From: Streptococcus toyakuensis
Lineage (GTDB): Bacteria; Bacillota; Bacilli; Lactobacillales; Streptococcaceae
Direction: 5' to 3'
Length of the DNA stretch: 64,000 bases
NCBI RefSeq assembly: GCF_024346585.1
Contig: NZ_AP024523.1
Location: 1,683,001 to 1,747,000, forward strand
Part shown: in pieces, positions 1 through 9,419 of the stretch
Layout of the letters: every line of letters starts with the position of its first letter
Numbering within the stretch: position 1 is the stretch's first letter
The notes under the pieces: generated by a model
Told to the model about the DNA's origin: nothing
What the model saw: only the letters and a program-made list of their open reading frames with translations
Databases searched by the model: none
Program-made: the position numbers and the translations under genes

Positions 1-455
1 CCTACATTCTTAATAAAGCGAATAGGTTGGTCACTGAGACAGGTCTTAGCATCCAAACCACTTGGATTCATATGGGCAATCATCTCAGCCCGATTGACCA
101 AGATTTCTAGTACATCATGAGGTAGTTCTGCCTGATAGTAGTCAAATACCGCACGAATGGCCGCTATGCTAATAGCAGCTGACGAACCCATTCCCCGTTT
201 TTCAGGGATAGCCGAGTCAATCTCACAGCGAATGCAGGCTTCTTTGATATCCAAATACTCAAGCGAAGCATAAACTGCCATGGACATGGTATCCTCCTCA
301 TAGAGACGCCAAGGTCTCACTGCAGGAACTACCTTACAAGTCACCTCCACCTCCAAAAGAGGCAGGGAAATGGCAGGATAACCGTAAACGACAGCATGCT
401 CCCCTATTAAAATTATCTTACTATGTGCCTGACCGACACCAACTTTTTTTGTCAT
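1..455 (-). CDS. mvk: Mevalonate kinase, 5' part (C-terminus beyond the window)
   Basis: This is the first ~151 codons of a GHMP-family kinase that phosphorylates mevalonate in the mevalonate route to isopentenyl diphosphate, in the cytosol. The N-terminus reads MTKKVGVGQAHSKIILIGEH, the usual mevalonate-kinase opening. The GHMP ATP-binding loop EKRGMGSSAA lies near residue 90. The start is the ATG at 453-455, preceded on the minus strand by a GGAAAA stretch. In pneumococcus this gene heads the mvaK1-mvaD-mvaK2 operon, which would continue to the left of position 1. The family call is firm; only the C-terminus is unseen. Confidence 0.93.
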   Translation of the reverse strand, partial: MTKKVGVGQAHSKIILIGEHAVVYGYPAISLPLLEVEVTCKVVPAVRPWRLYEEDTMSMAVYASLEYLDIKEACIRCEIDSAIPEKRGMGSSAAISIAAIRAVFDYYQAELPHDVLEILVNRAEMIAHMNPSGLDAKTCLSDQPIRFIKNV

Positions 456-540
456 ATTTTCCTTTTATTAGACGAAAAAGCCGTCTCATTTTTTCATACA
501 AGTATTGCTTCTCTCCTATCTATTTTATTATATTTTCACA

Positions 541-575
541 AAAAAAGCGATTGTTTCCATTCACAATCGCTTTTC
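541..575 (-). terminator. Rho-independent terminator of the adhesin gene
   Basis: A perfect 12-bp inverted repeat, AAAAGCGATTGT / ACAATCGCTTTT with an 8-nt loop, lies between the adhesin stop codon and the mvk start. A/T runs on both sides let it work in either direction, but by position it ends the adhesin transcript. Confidence 0.8.
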
Positions 576-630
576 CCATTATAGGGATATATTTCCATCA
601 TTTCATTATTTAAACGATTTCTAGCATATC

Positions 631-3600
631 CTATTCTTCTCGTTTTTTAGAAAATACCGTAAAGGCACCTAGGATAGATAAGCCACCTAGAGCTACCAAC
701 CATTCATCTTGTTGACTACCTGTCTGAGGTAATTCATCCTTCTTGTGCACTTCAGTACTTCCTTGATTCCAATCTTCTGAAGAAATTGAGGTCGGAGTTG
801 GTGTTGGTTGCGGTTCTGGTTTCGGTTCTGGCTTAGGCTCCGGCTTAGGCTCTGGTTTCGATTCTGGCTTAGGCTCTGGTTTCGGTTCTGGCTTAGGCTC
901 TGGCTTTGGTTCAGGCTTAGGCTCTGGTTTTGGCTCCGGCTTAGGCTCCGGTTTTGGTTCAGGCTTAGGCTCTGGTTTCGGTTCTGGCTTAGGAGTCGGT
1001 GCGTTAGCCACGAATACCCATGTTCCTACAAACTCTACATCTGCTTTATTTACTTGTTTATTTTCAGCATCGTAGCTCTTGAATACCCATGTTCCATCAT
1101 TTTCTGTATCAACATACTCTGTTTTTGTTGGTTGAATTGTTGTTACATTTGATTTATCTACATAACGGTTTTGGTCGGTTGGTTTATAGTTTTCGATTGC
1201 TTCTGGCAATGTCTTACCTGGTGTCCCACTTTCAAATTTGTAGATTACACCGTATTTATTAGCCTCGAATACCCATGTTCCTATAAACTCTACATCTGCT
1301 TTATTTACTGCTTTATTTTCAGTATCGTAGCTCTTGAAAACCCATTTACCATCGTTTTCCGCATCTACGTACTCTGTTTTTGTCGGTTGAGTCGCAACTA
1401 CATTTGCTTTATCTGCATAACGATTTTGGTCGGTTGGTTTATAGCCTTCTATCGCTTCTGGCAATGTCTTACCTGGTGTCCCACTTACAAATTTGTAGGT
1501 TACACCGTATTTTTTAGCCTCGAATACCCATGTTCCTACAAACTCTACATCTGCTTTATTTACCTGTTTATTTTCAGCATCGTAACTCTTAAATACCCAT
1601 TTTCCATCTTCTTCTGCAACTGGGTACTCTTTTGTAGTTGGTTGAATCGCATCTACATTTGATTTATCTACATAACGGTTTTGGTCTGTTGGTTTATAGC
1701 CTTCTATTGCTGCTGGCAATGTCTTACCTGGTGTCCCACTTTCAAATTTATAGGTTACACCGTATTTATTAGCTTCGAATACCCATGTTCCTATAAACTC
1801 TACATCTGCTTTATTTACTTGTTTATTTTCAGCATCGTAGCTCTTGAATACCCATTTACCATCATTTTCTGTATCAACGTACTCTGTTTTTGTTGGTTGA
1901 ATTGTTGTTACATTTGATTTATCTACATAACGGTTTTGGTCTATTGGTTTATAGTTTTCGATTGCTGCTGGTAATGTCTTACCTGGTGTCCCACTTTGGA
2001 ATTTGTATGTTACACCGTATTTATTAGCCACGAATACCCATGTTCCTACAAACTCTACATCTGCTTTATTTACCTGTTTATTTTCAGCATCGTAGCTCTT
2101 GAATACCCATTTCCCATCGTTTTCTGCATCAACATACTCTGTTTTTGTTGGTTGAATTGTTGTTACATTTGATTTATCTACATAACGGTTTTGGTCTGTT
2201 GGTTTATAGCCTTCTATTGCTGCTGGCAATGTCTTACCTGGTGTCCCACTTTCAAATTTATATGTTACACCATATTTATTAGATTCGAATACCCATGTTC
2301 CTATAAATTCTACATCTGCTTTATTTACTTGTTTATTTTCAGCATCGTAACTTTTGAATACCCATTTCCCATCGTTTTCTGCATCTATATACTCTGTAGT
2401 TGTCGGTTGTGTTGGTGTTACATTCGCTTCATTTTCGTAAGTAGCTGTATCTTTTGGCTTATAGTTTTCGATTACTGCTGGTAATACTTTTCCCTCTGTT
2501 CCACTTTGGAATCGGTAGGATACATTATAAAATGTAACATAACCTAGTTCTAAAACGTTAGCTTCTACTTTGTTAATAGGTAAATTTGTAGCTGAATCCA
2601 GGCTTAACCAGCCACTACCGATTCTACCTGCACTTGGATGAACATTACCCTCAACAGAACCTGTTACTTTTAGTACTGTATTTCCATTTGTATCTGCTAA
2701 CTCTTTGGCTTTATCTTGATTAATACGAACAACCATCTGATTGATTTCTTCATCACTCTTATTAGGGAATAAAGCTTTAAGTTCTGTTGATGTAAGAGAT
2801 CGAAGTGTCATATTGCGCAGAATTGTTTCAGCAATAGACTTACCTTCATCCGGTTTTACTACACTCTCAGCTATACTCTCATTTCGTTCATTTTCCGGTC
2901 TATTACTATCATATCCGTTTAAAGATCTAAGAATCATTCTAAATGTTATATTATGGTTACCTTTAGTTTCAACACCAAATGTGACTCTAGGGTCCGTATT
3001 ACTAACGATTGAATTAAAGCTATCTTTTGTATTTCCTAAGGCTGTCCCTTCTTTTGAATACACATTTAGGATTTCCTTCGTTCCATCTTCCTTAATTCCA
3101 AGAGCATACAATGGTCTCCATGAGTAACCATTAAACTCTGCATATAATTTTTCCGGAACAACTAAATCTTTGTCTAAATTCACATTTAAGTCTACATAGG
3201 TGTAAGTTTTTTTCTTTTCATCTAATTTAAAATTATTATCCTTGTATGTGTTGGATAAAACCGGACCAACATATCCTACATGAGGATTTCTATACACAGT
3301 CATCGCTGTAGTTTTATCCATTTCAAACTCAGCTTTTAAAACCACTTCATTCACTTTTGTAGTATCATTATTGTCCGGTTTATACTCATCAATGATACGG
3401 CGGGTATTTTTTTCTTTGTCTTTTATTTCTTTATTTAAATTAGTATTAGGTAATACTTCTTCTGATTCTACATTCGTATCAATATGAACCTTATTATCAT
3501 TAATGGCAAATTTATTCATTCCACCTATAATCGCAAATCCCATAGAAAATTTATCAGCAGGGAAAGGTGTATCTTGGTCATTTAGACTGGCATAAACACC

Positions 3601-4305
3601 ATATAGCTTAGAATCAGCTGACAAGCCATTCGGAAAGGCTGTAGCTATAGTGTCTTCTGCCGAGAACAGTCTTGCACCATCTGCAATTTTCCCATTTACT
3701 GGCGGCATATCAGACCAACCAAGAAAAGTTTTTGCAGCGCCACGGAAAAGACCTGGATTAGATAAGGGACTCCCTAATTTATCTGTAGCATTCTTATATG
3801 TATTTTCAGTATCTTTTTTTTCGTGTGATTCACTTGTCCATTGACCAATAAGACTTACTTTACCATCATAATTTGCTGGTTCTGTTGCTCTTTCAAGCCC
3901 TCTAGGTTTCTCATTATTATTTCTTGCTTCAACATTATCTTCTGGCTTAATAGGCCCATTTTCTGTTAATGCAGCTCTATTATTTCCATTACTCTCAGTT
4001 GATGCAGCTGTATCTGTATCTGTATTTGTATTTTCTATTTCTGTGTCACCAGTATTAGCACCAGAAGTGCCTAGTGTGCTTGTTGTACTTGCTGAACTTG
4101 CTGAACCTGGTGTACTTGGTGGGGCTGGTGTGCCTGATACTGGTTCGCCTACTCCTGGTCCATCCGCTTGAACAGTCGCCACACCAGTTGCAAAAAACAA
4201 CACCGAAGCTACTGCTACACTAGCTACTCCCAAATGATGTTTTCTAATAGAATAGCGTAAAACTTTTTCCCCGTTTTCTTCACATTTTCTTGACTTAAAG
4301 TTCAT
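631..4305 (-). CDS. YSIRK/LPXTG cell-wall anchored surface protein with six SHIRT-type repeats
   Basis: A sortase-anchored surface protein of about 1224 aa, probably an adhesin. In order it has a YSIRK-type signal peptide ([10 protein letters not shown], residues ~17-50), a Ser/Thr-rich linker (~60-120), a non-repetitive presumed ligand-binding region (~125-630), six tandem ~85-aa repeats (~635-1145), a Pro-Glu-Pro-Lys stalk, and a C-terminal LPQTG, hydrophobic segment and KKREE tail. The repeats ([17 protein letters not shown] ... VEFIGTWVF) resemble SHIRT domains, known from streptococcal 'periscope' adhesins in which repeat number sets how far the head projects. The ligand is unknown. I chose the ATG at 4303-4305 because a GAGG sits 7 nt upstream; an ATG at 4317 is the alternative. 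It is monocistronic with its own promoter and terminator. Confidence 0.9.
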   Translation of the reverse strand: MNFKSRKCEENGEKVLRYSIRKHHLGVASVAVASVLFFATGVATVQADGPGVGEPVSGTPAPPSTPGSASSASTTSTLGTSGANTGDTEIENTNTDTDTAASTESNGNNRAALTENGPIKPEDNVEARNNNEKPRGLERATEPANYDGKVSLIGQWTSESHEKKDTENTYKNATDKLGSPLSNPGLFRGAAKTFLGWSDMPPVNGKIADGARLFSAEDTIATAFPNGLSADSKLYGVYASLNDQDTPFPADKFSMGFAIIGGMNKFAINDNKVHIDTNVESEEVLPNTNLNKEIKDKEKNTRRIIDEYKPDNNDTTKVNEVVLKAEFEMDKTTAMTVYRNPHVGYVGPVLSNTYKDNNFKLDEKKKTYTYVDLNVNLDKDLVVPEKLYAEFNGYSWRPLYALGIKEDGTKEILNVYSKEGTALGNTKDSFNSIVSNTDPRVTFGVETKGNHNITFRMILRSLNGYDSNRPENERNESIAESVVKPDEGKSIAETILRNMTLRSLTSTELKALFPNKSDEEINQMVVRINQDKAKELADTNGNTVLKVTGSVEGNVHPSAGRIGSGWLSLDSATNLPINKVEANVLELGYVTFYNVSYRFQSGTEGKVLPAVIENYKPKDTATYENEANVTPTQPTTTEYIDAENDGKWVFKSYDAENKQVNKADVEFIGTWVFESNKYGVTYKFESGTPGKTLPAAIEGYKPTDQNRYVDKSNVTTIQPTKTEYVDAENDGKWVFKSYDAENKQVNKADVEFVGTWVFVANKYGVTYKFQSGTPGKTLPAAIENYKPIDQNRYVDKSNVTTIQPTKTEYVDTENDGKWVFKSYDAENKQVNKADVEFIGTWVFEANKYGVTYKFESGTPGKTLPAAIEGYKPTDQNRYVDKSNVDAIQPTTKEYPVAEEDGKWVFKSYDAENKQVNKADVEFVGTWVFEAKKYGVTYKFVSGTPGKTLPEAIEGYKPTDQNRYADKANVVATQPTKTEYVDAENDGKWVFKSYDTENKAVNKADVEFIGTWVFEANKYGVIYKFESGTPGKTLPEAIENYKPTDQNRYVDKSNVTTIQPTKTEYVDTENDGTWVFKSYDAENKQVNKADVEFVGTWVFVANAPTPKPEPKPEPKPEPKPEPKPEPKPEPKPEPKPEPKPEPKPEPKPESKPEPKPEPKPEPKPEPQPTPTPTSISSEDWNQGSTEVHKKDELPQTGSQQDEWLVALGGLSILGAFTVFSKKREE
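800..1000 (-). repeat. Pro-Glu-Pro-Lys coding repeat (wall-spanning stalk)
   Basis: About 16 copies of a 12-nt unit encode (PEPK)n between the last SHIRT repeat and the LPQTG motif. One unit reads PESK. The motif is typical of the peptidoglycan-spanning region of LPXTG proteins and prone to slippage-driven length change. Confidence 0.85.
1005..2530 (-). repeat. Six tandem 255-bp coding repeats (SHIRT-type)
   Basis: The anchor encoding KYGVTYKF recurs at about 2278, 2023, 1768, 1513 and 1258, an exact 255-bp period. The first repeat (near 2525) is the most divergent, and copies 2-6 are nearly identical. Such high nucleotide identity favours copy-number change by recombination and may collapse in short-read assemblies. 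Confidence 0.88.
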
Positions 4306-4343
4306 TTTCAACCTCATTTCTTTTTTACAAATGGGTACTTATA

Positions 4344-4352
4344 CCCCCCCCC
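4344..4352 (-). repeat. Nine-base C/G homopolymer in the adhesin 5' UTR
   Basis: Nine consecutive C on the + strand (G9 in the mRNA) lie about 40 nt upstream of the adhesin start and about 95 nt downstream of the predicted -10. It is outside the coding sequence, so length change would alter leader structure rather than reading frame. Confidence 0.75.
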
Positions 4353-4446
4353 TTAAATATTTAAGCATTTAAAGAAGGTTCGATTTTTAAGCCTAAAATT
4401 GTAATTGTTATGGTGCTTTCAAAAAAACACTTGATATTACACTAAC

Positions 4447-4475
4447 ATTATATACCTTTTTCTAAAACATGTCAT
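4447..4475 (-). promoter_or_regulatory. Sigma-70 promoter of the adhesin gene
   Basis: On the minus strand a -35 ATGACA (4470-4475), 17-bp spacer and -10 TATAAT (4447-4452) lie about 140 nt upstream of the adhesin start. This gives an unusually long 5' leader containing the G9 tract. The 379-bp gap 4306-4684 holds this promoter, the leader and the hairpin at 4538-4595. Confidence 0.65.
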
Positions 4476-4537
4476 GTAAAACTGGGCAAAAACTCAATTT
4501 TGTTAAAAATAAGTAAATAAGTAAATCTTTCCACAAT

Positions 4538-4595
4538 AAACCGCATATTATCAAGTTTTTGCCAATTTTTTTGACGCCTGATAATATGCGGTTTT
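4538..4595 (-). terminator. Long hairpin, probable terminator of the choline-binding protein gene
   Basis: A perfect 16-bp inverted repeat (arms 4538-4553 and 4579-4594, AAACCGCATATTATCA and its complement) lies 90 nt downstream of the choline-binding protein stop. There is no strong T-run on the minus side, so it may act as an RNA-stabilising stem instead. A related hairpin with the same arm and loop motif is at 53118-53160. Confidence 0.5.
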
Positions 4596-4684
4596 CTGAT
4601 TTTAAAAACTTTTTATCCAGTATCACTTCGTGAAGCTGCACTCTTACTTAAAATTTATCTCAAATTACAAAATACTATCATTAT

Positions 4685-5680
4685 TTATCGAACCCATTCG
4701 CCATTATAGTTGACGGAGTAGCCATCTACAGTGGTATTCACTGCCAAAGCACCTGAACTGTAAGCATAGTACCATTTGCCATTGACCTGGAACCAGCCTG
4801 TCGTCATATCACCATTTTTATTATCTAAGTAATACCATGTTGATCCATCTTGATACCAACCAGTTGTCATAGCTCCTGATGAACGAAGGTAGTACCAACG
4901 GTTACCAACATATACCCAACCTGTTTTCATATCACCATTTTGCTGGTCTAAGTAGTACCAAGTTGAGCCTTCCTGATACCAACCCGTCGCCATGGCCCCC
5001 GATGAACGGAGATAGTACCACTTGTTACCAAGATATTGCCAACCTGTTTGCATTGCAGCACTTGTTGAATCCAGATAGTACCAAGTTGAATTATCATTGA
5101 TCCAGCCACGCACTAGCTCCCCAACCGTCAAACTGTCGATACGAGCATCGAAGCTACCATCCTCCTGTAAATAATACCAATGCCCTTCGTCAGAAATCCA
5201 ACCAGTTTTTAAAGTGTGATAGCTACGCTGATCTTCAAAATAATAGACTCGTTTCTCTGCTGGACTATCATATTGTTCCCCATGATGTTTGTTGGTATTT
5301 GTAGCAGTTTTTGCTTCTAAAACTTGCTTACCAACAAATTCTTGTAGTACCCCATCTTGACCAAAGTAAAACCAATCTGGTCTAAAAGCAATATCTTGCC
5401 TTAGAGAAGAACCAATCGTAACCCCTTCGTGTGGAGCAGGTATATATTGCCAGCCGACAACCATCTCTCCAGATAAAGAATCAAAATAATAGTATTTTCC
5501 ATCAATCACTCGCCAGTAGGTTTCTTTGAGGTTCCCCTTCTTATAGTAGGTTCTACCATTTTCTTGGATAAATTGCCAGCCTTCTGAATCAGCATCATCC
5601 GCCAATACTGCACTTGTCGCTAGCAAACCAAAGAAAAAGACTGCTAATGCGATTTGCATCAATTTTTTTATTATTTTCAT
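4685..5680 (-). CDS. Choline-binding surface protein, CbpF/CbpC-like
   Basis: A secreted protein of 331 aa. Residues 1-27 are a signal peptide (MKIIKKLMQIALAVFFFGLL). Modified and then canonical choline-binding repeats follow (GWQYLGNKWYYLRSSGAMATGWYQ, tandem ~20-aa units from residue ~190 to ~310), and a conserved tail ends in YNGEWVR. The repeats hold the protein on phosphorylcholine of teichoic acids. The N-terminal half (GWQFIQENGRTYYKKG; FRPDWFYFGQDGVLQEF) matches the pneumococcal CbpF/CbpC/CbpJ group; CbpF is reported to inhibit the autolysin LytC. The position beside ritR is where pneumococcus carries cbpC/cbpJ, so the exact paralogue is uncertain. I chose the ATG at 5678-5680, with GGAGGATAGG just upstream, over an ATG at 5725 that would precede the promoter -10. 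Confidence 0.88.
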   Translation of the reverse strand: MKIIKKLMQIALAVFFFGLLATSAVLADDADSEGWQFIQENGRTYYKKGNLKETYWRVIDGKYYYFDSLSGEMVVGWQYIPAPHEGVTIGSSLRQDIAFRPDWFYFGQDGVLQEFVGKQVLEAKTATNTNKHHGEQYDSPAEKRVYYFEDQRSYHTLKTGWISDEGHWYYLQEDGSFDARIDSLTVGELVRGWINDNSTWYYLDSTSAAMQTGWQYLGNKWYYLRSSGAMATGWYQEGSTWYYLDQQNGDMKTGWVYVGNRWYYLRSSGAMTTGWYQDGSTWYYLDNKNGDMTTGWFQVNGKWYYAYSSGALAVNTTVDGYSVNYNGEWVR

Positions 5681-5701
5681 TAGACCTATCCTCCATAACT
5701 G

Positions 5702-5730
5702 ATTGTAGCAAAGACCCGACTGCATGTCAA
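5702..5730 (-). promoter_or_regulatory. Sigma-70 promoter of the choline-binding protein gene
   Basis: On the minus strand TTGACA (5725-5730), a 17-bp spacer and TACAAT (5702-5707) lie about 22 nt upstream of the start codon. It is a near-consensus promoter, just inside the left end of the IS insertion. Confidence 0.75.
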
Positions 5731-5768
5731 TATATAGAAATCTTTCAAAAAAAGCAGTTACATAACTG

Positions 5769-7204
5769 TGAACTGCACCCCAAAAGTTAGACAGAAAAAA
5801 TCTAACTTTTGGGGTATTTTTATTATGAAATTAACTTATGATGATAAAGTTCAGATCTATGAACTTAGAAAACAAGGATATAGCTTAGAGAAGCTTTCAA
5901 ATAAATTTGGGATAAACAATTCTAATATTAGGTACATGATTAAATTGATTGATCGTTATGGAATAGAGTTCGTCAAAAAAGAAAAAAATCGTTACTATTC
6001 TCCTGAATTAAAACAAGAAATGATTGATAAAGTTCTACATGAAAACTGGTCTCAAGATAGAGTTTCTCTCGAATATGCTCTCCCAAATCGTGGTATGCTT
6101 CCAAATTGGATGGCACAATACAAGAAAAACGGGTATACTATTGTTGAGAAAACAAAAGGGAGACCATCTAAAATGGGACGTAAACCAAAGAAGAAACCCG
6201 AAGAGATGACAGAGTTAGAACGACTTCAAGCAGAAAACGAGTATCTGAGAGCGGAGAATGCTGTCCTAAAAAAGTTGAGAGAACTCCGCTTGAAGGAGGA
6301 AAAAGAGAAAGAAGAAAGACAGAAATTGTTCAAGAATTAATCACTGATTTTTCGTTAGATATTCTTCTAAAAACCATTAAACTCGCTCGTTCGACCTACT
6401 ACTATCATTTGAAACAGCTAGACAAACCAGATAAGGATCAAAAGCTTAAAGCTGAAATTCAAGCTATTTTTACCGAACAAAAAGGAAATTACGGATATCG
6501 TCGAATCCATTTAGAATTAAGAAATCGTGGTTATGTGGTCAATCATAAAAGAGTTCAACGCTTGATGAAAGTGCTCAATTTACAAGCTAGAATCCGCAAG
6601 AAACGCAAGTATTCTTCTCATAAAGGAGATGTTGGCAAGAAAGCAGACAACCTTATTCAACGCCAATTTGAAGCAGCTAAACCAATGGAAAAGTGTTATA
6701 CGGACGTGACAGAATTTGCCATTCCAGCAAGCGCTCAAAAGCTTTACTTATCACCAGTTTTAGATGGCTTTAATAGCGAAATTATCGCCTATAATCTTTC
6801 AACTTCACCCAACTTAGAACAAGTAAAAACAATGTTGGAACAAGCATTCACAGAGAAGCGCTACGAGAATACGATTCTCCATAGTGACCAAGGCTGGCAA
6901 TATCAACACGATTCTTATCATCAGTTTCTAGAGGGTAAGGGAATTCAAGCATCCATGTCACGTAAAGGTAACAGCCCAGACAACGGCATGATGGAATCTT
7001 TCTTTGGCATTCTGAAATCGGAGATGTTTTATGGTTATGAGAAGTCATTTCAGTCGCTTAAGCAATTGGAACAAGCCATTGTAGACTATATTGATTACTA
7101 CAACAATAAACGAATTAAGGTAAAACTAAAAGGACTTAGCCCTGTGCAATACAGAACTAAATCCTTTGGATAAATTAATTGTCTAACTTTTTGGGGTCAG
7201 TACA
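5769..7204 (+). mobile_element. Complete IS3-family (IS150-group) insertion sequence
   Basis: The element is 1436 bp with imperfect terminal inverted repeats (left TGAACTGCACCCCAAAAGTT; right, read inward, TGTACTGACCCCAAAAAGTT). It is flanked by a 3-bp direct repeat CTG (5766-5768 and 7205-7207), consistent with IS3-family target duplication. A second inverted repeat just inside the left end (AAAAGTTAGA / TCTAACTTTT) forms a hairpin before the transposase start, a common guard against read-through from outside. Both transposase frames and the frameshift site look intact, so it may still be active. Confidence 0.92.
5825..7173 (+). CDS. IS3-family transposase OrfAB (programmed -1 frameshift)
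   Basis: OrfA (5825-6340, 171 aa) has an N-terminal helix-turn-helix ([20 protein letters not shown]) and a C-terminal leucine-zipper-like coiled coil ([20 protein letters not shown]). OrfB continues in the -1 frame to 7173, with an HTH_21 segment and an rve/DDE integrase core: D in YTDVTEF, D in LHSDQGWQ, E in NGMMESFFG. The slippery heptamer A_AAA_AAG at 6268-6274 lies where OrfA codons CTA AAA AAG can slip to the open OrfB frame, giving a fused protein of about 449 aa. The ATG at 5825 was chosen because it follows the terminal hairpin. Confidence 0.9.
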
Positions 7205-7218
7205 CTGCAACTGCTTTT

Positions 7219-7908
7219 CTATTCTTGCATGGTGTAACCAACACCACGAACGGTTTTAATGTAGCTTTTCTGACCTTTTACATCAAGCTTGCTACGTAGA
7301 TAACGGATATAGACATCCACGATATTGGTTTCGGTCGCACTTTCATACTTCCAGACACTTTCCAACAACTGCTCACGAGTCAGAACTTTCTTGCTTCCCA
7401 TAAGAGTAGCCAAAAGGTCATACTCACGGCGCGTCAGAGCAATCATCTCCTCGCCACGATAAACGGTATGATGCTCTACATCCATACGCAGATTGCGATA
7501 AGACGTTGGAACCTTCATCTGACTACAGTGTTGATCTATAAAGTCCCGACCTCGGAAAATCGCTGAAATACGAGCTACCAGATTCTCAATAAGGACTGGC
7601 TTATAGATGTAAGAAACAGCAAAGCGTTGGATTGTCTCAATATGGTCTTGCAATTCTTCGCGATGATCCAAGACCATGATGACTGAAGCTGGCTTAGTCC
7701 GACTCAGCTTGTCTGCAAAATCCTGGGCCGTCATATCCCCCAGATGAGCATTCAATAAAATCAAGTCATAGTCTGTTTGAAGAGCCATGGAGAGGGCTTT
7801 TTGCCCCTCCTCAACCTGATCAACTCGGTATTGCTCTTTTTGGAGTTCCAAACTTAAAAAGTGAGCTAGATTTCGTTCTTTCTCAAGTAATAAAATCCGT
7901 TTCCCCAT
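7219..7908 (-). CDS. ritR: RitR, orphan OmpR-family response regulator (iron/redox)
   Basis: A 229-aa regulator with an N-terminal receiver fold (1-~118) and a C-terminal winged-helix DNA-binding domain (~135-229, ending VRGVGYTM). The usual phospho-acceptor aspartate is Asn53 (LILLN), and Cys128 is present in the linker (IDQHC). Both are hallmarks of pneumococcal RitR, which represses iron uptake (piu) and switches by cysteine oxidation and dimerisation rather than phosphorylation. No histidine kinase gene is nearby, in keeping with an orphan. It starts 11 bp after gnd and is probably cotranscribed with it. Its terminator has been split by the IS, which may change its 3' end. Confidence 0.95.
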   Translation of the reverse strand: MGKRILLLEKERNLAHFLSLELQKEQYRVDQVEEGQKALSMALQTDYDLILLNAHLGDMTAQDFADKLSRTKPASVIMVLDHREELQDHIETIQRFAVSYIYKPVLIENLVARISAIFRGRDFIDQHCSQMKVPTSYRNLRMDVEHHTVYRGEEMIALTRREYDLLATLMGSKKVLTREQLLESVWKYESATETNIVDVYIRYLRSKLDVKGQKSYIKTVRGVGYTMQE

Positions 7909-7919
7909 GGCAGACCTAC

Positions 7920-9344
7920 TTATTTTTCGTCATACCAAGAGTAGTGGAAGGTTCCTTCTTTGTCTTTACGTTGGTAAGTGTGGGCACCAAAGTAGTCACG
8001 TTGCGCTTGGATCAAGTTAGCTGGAAGGTCAGCTGAACGGTAGCTATCAAAGTAAGTAATAGCTGCTGAGAAAGTTGGCACTGGTACACCAGCTTGAACA
8101 GCAAGAGCTACAATATCACGCACTGCTTGTTGGTACTTAGCAGTAACATCCAAGAAGTACTCATCCAAAAGAAGGTTGGCAAGGTCTGCATCACGGTTGT
8201 AAGCATCTGTAATCTTTTGCAAGAAACGAGAACGGATGATACAGCCATCACGCCAGATAGATGCGATGTCTGCAAATGGCAAGTTCCAGTTGTTTTCTTT
8301 AGAAGCTACACGCAATTGCGCAAAACCTTGTGCATATGAAATGATTTTTGAGAAGTAAAGGGCTTGACGAATCTTTTCAATCAACTCAGCCTTGTCTCCT
8401 TCAAATTTGAAGGTAGCTGGTTTTGGAAGAACCTTGCTAGCATGCACACGTTCTTCTTTGTAAGTAGAGATGTAACGTGCAAATACTGACTCAGTGATGA
8501 GTGACAATGGCACACCAAGGTCAAGTGATGATTGGCTAGTCCATTTACCAGTTCCCTTGTTACCTGCAGCATCAAGGATGTAGTCTACGATTGGTCCATC
8601 TTGACCTTCATCGTCTTTACGGCTCAAGATATCAGCTGTGATTTCGATCAAGTAGCTGTCCAATTCACCCTTGTTCCACTCAGTAAAGATTTCAGCCATA
8701 TCTTCTGCTGAAAGACCTAGCAAGTGTTGCATCAAGTCATAGCTTTCTGCGATCAATTGCATATCACCATACTCGATACCATTGTGAACCATTTTCACAT
8801 AGTGACCAGCTCCATCAGGACCGATGTAAGTCACACATGGTTTGCCATCTTCTGGTGCTTTAGCTGAGATTTCTTCAAGAACATCCGCAACCAATTCGTA
8901 GGCCTCTTTTTGTCCACCAGGCATGATAGAAGGACCTTCAAGGGCACCTTTTTCACCACCAGAAACTCCAGTACCGATAAAGTTGATACCTGAGTTTGCC
9001 AATTCTTCATTACGACGGATTGTATCTTTGTAGAAAGTGTTTCCACCGTCAATCAAGATATCACCCTTGTCAAGGTGTGGAAGAAGGGCTTGAATTGTAG
9101 CATCTGTACCAGGTCCAGCTTGAACCATGAGCATGATACGACGAGGTTTTTCGATTGAGTTTACAAAACTTTCAACATCATAGCTTGGTACAAAGTTCTT
9201 TTCAGGATGGCAAGCAATTACATCTTCAGTTTTTTCTTTACTACGGTTGTAAATAGCAACTGTGTAACCACGAGATTCAATATTAAGGGCAAGGTTACGA
9301 CCCATTACGGCCATACCTACGACACCAAAGTTAGCTTTTGTCAT
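7920..9344 (-). CDS. gnd: 6-phosphogluconate dehydrogenase (decarboxylating)
   Basis: This 474-aa cytosolic enzyme of the oxidative pentose phosphate pathway converts 6-phosphogluconate and NADP+ to ribulose 5-phosphate, CO2 and NADPH. The N-terminal Rossmann motif [16 protein letters not shown] is followed by NRSKEKT, which reads the NADP phosphate. The catalytic region has [19 protein letters not shown] and [13 protein letters not shown], and the C-terminal tail is intact. A GAGGAGTGTC ribosome-binding site precedes the ATG. It lies just upstream of ritR, as in pneumococcus. Confidence 0.97.
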   Translation of the reverse strand: MTKANFGVVGMAVMGRNLALNIESRGYTVAIYNRSKEKTEDVIACHPEKNFVPSYDVESFVNSIEKPRRIMLMVQAGPGTDATIQALLPHLDKGDILIDGGNTFYKDTIRRNEELANSGINFIGTGVSGGEKGALEGPSIMPGGQKEAYELVADVLEEISAKAPEDGKPCVTYIGPDGAGHYVKMVHNGIEYGDMQLIAESYDLMQHLLGLSAEDMAEIFTEWNKGELDSYLIEITADILSRKDDEGQDGPIVDYILDAAGNKGTGKWTSQSSLDLGVPLSLITESVFARYISTYKEERVHASKVLPKPATFKFEGDKAELIEKIRQALYFSKIISYAQGFAQLRVASKENNWNLPFADIASIWRDGCIIRSRFLQKITDAYNRDADLANLLLDEYFLDVTAKYQQAVRDIVALAVQAGVPVPTFSAAITYFDSYRSADLPANLIQAQRDYFGAHTYQRKDKEGTFHYSWYDEK

Positions 9345-9419
9345 TTGACACTCCTCTTGTTTAATTTGTTTTATTTTATCATTTTTACTTTTGAAAAGAA
9401 AGAATTTTGTAACGACTGC

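Larger units (their letters stand above)
5751..7217 (-). terminator. ritR terminator split by the IS element
   Basis: Joining the sequence to the left of the IS (ending 5768) to that on the right (from 7208, counting one CTG copy) restores a 10-bp stem, AAAAGCAGTT / AACTGCTTTT, with a 10-nt loop and a T-run on the minus side. It sits directly after the ritR stop codon. The IS landed in the loop, so the two arms are now 1.4 kb apart. Confidence 0.7.

Noticed and set aside
808..2484. Several open frames on the + strand opposite the adhesin repeats
   Set aside because: They are antisense shadows of the repeat region with repetitive low-complexity translations (RFWLRL and similar). No ribosome-binding sites or family matches.
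1005..2530. Regular repeats that could suggest a CRISPR array
   Set aside because: The 255-bp period is in frame and encodes a protein domain; there are no short repeats with unique spacers and no cas genes.
5768..5824. Upstream extension of the transposase OrfA to a GTG at 5768
   Set aside because: It would start outside the IS and read through the terminal repeat and hairpin; the ATG at 5825 fits the family.
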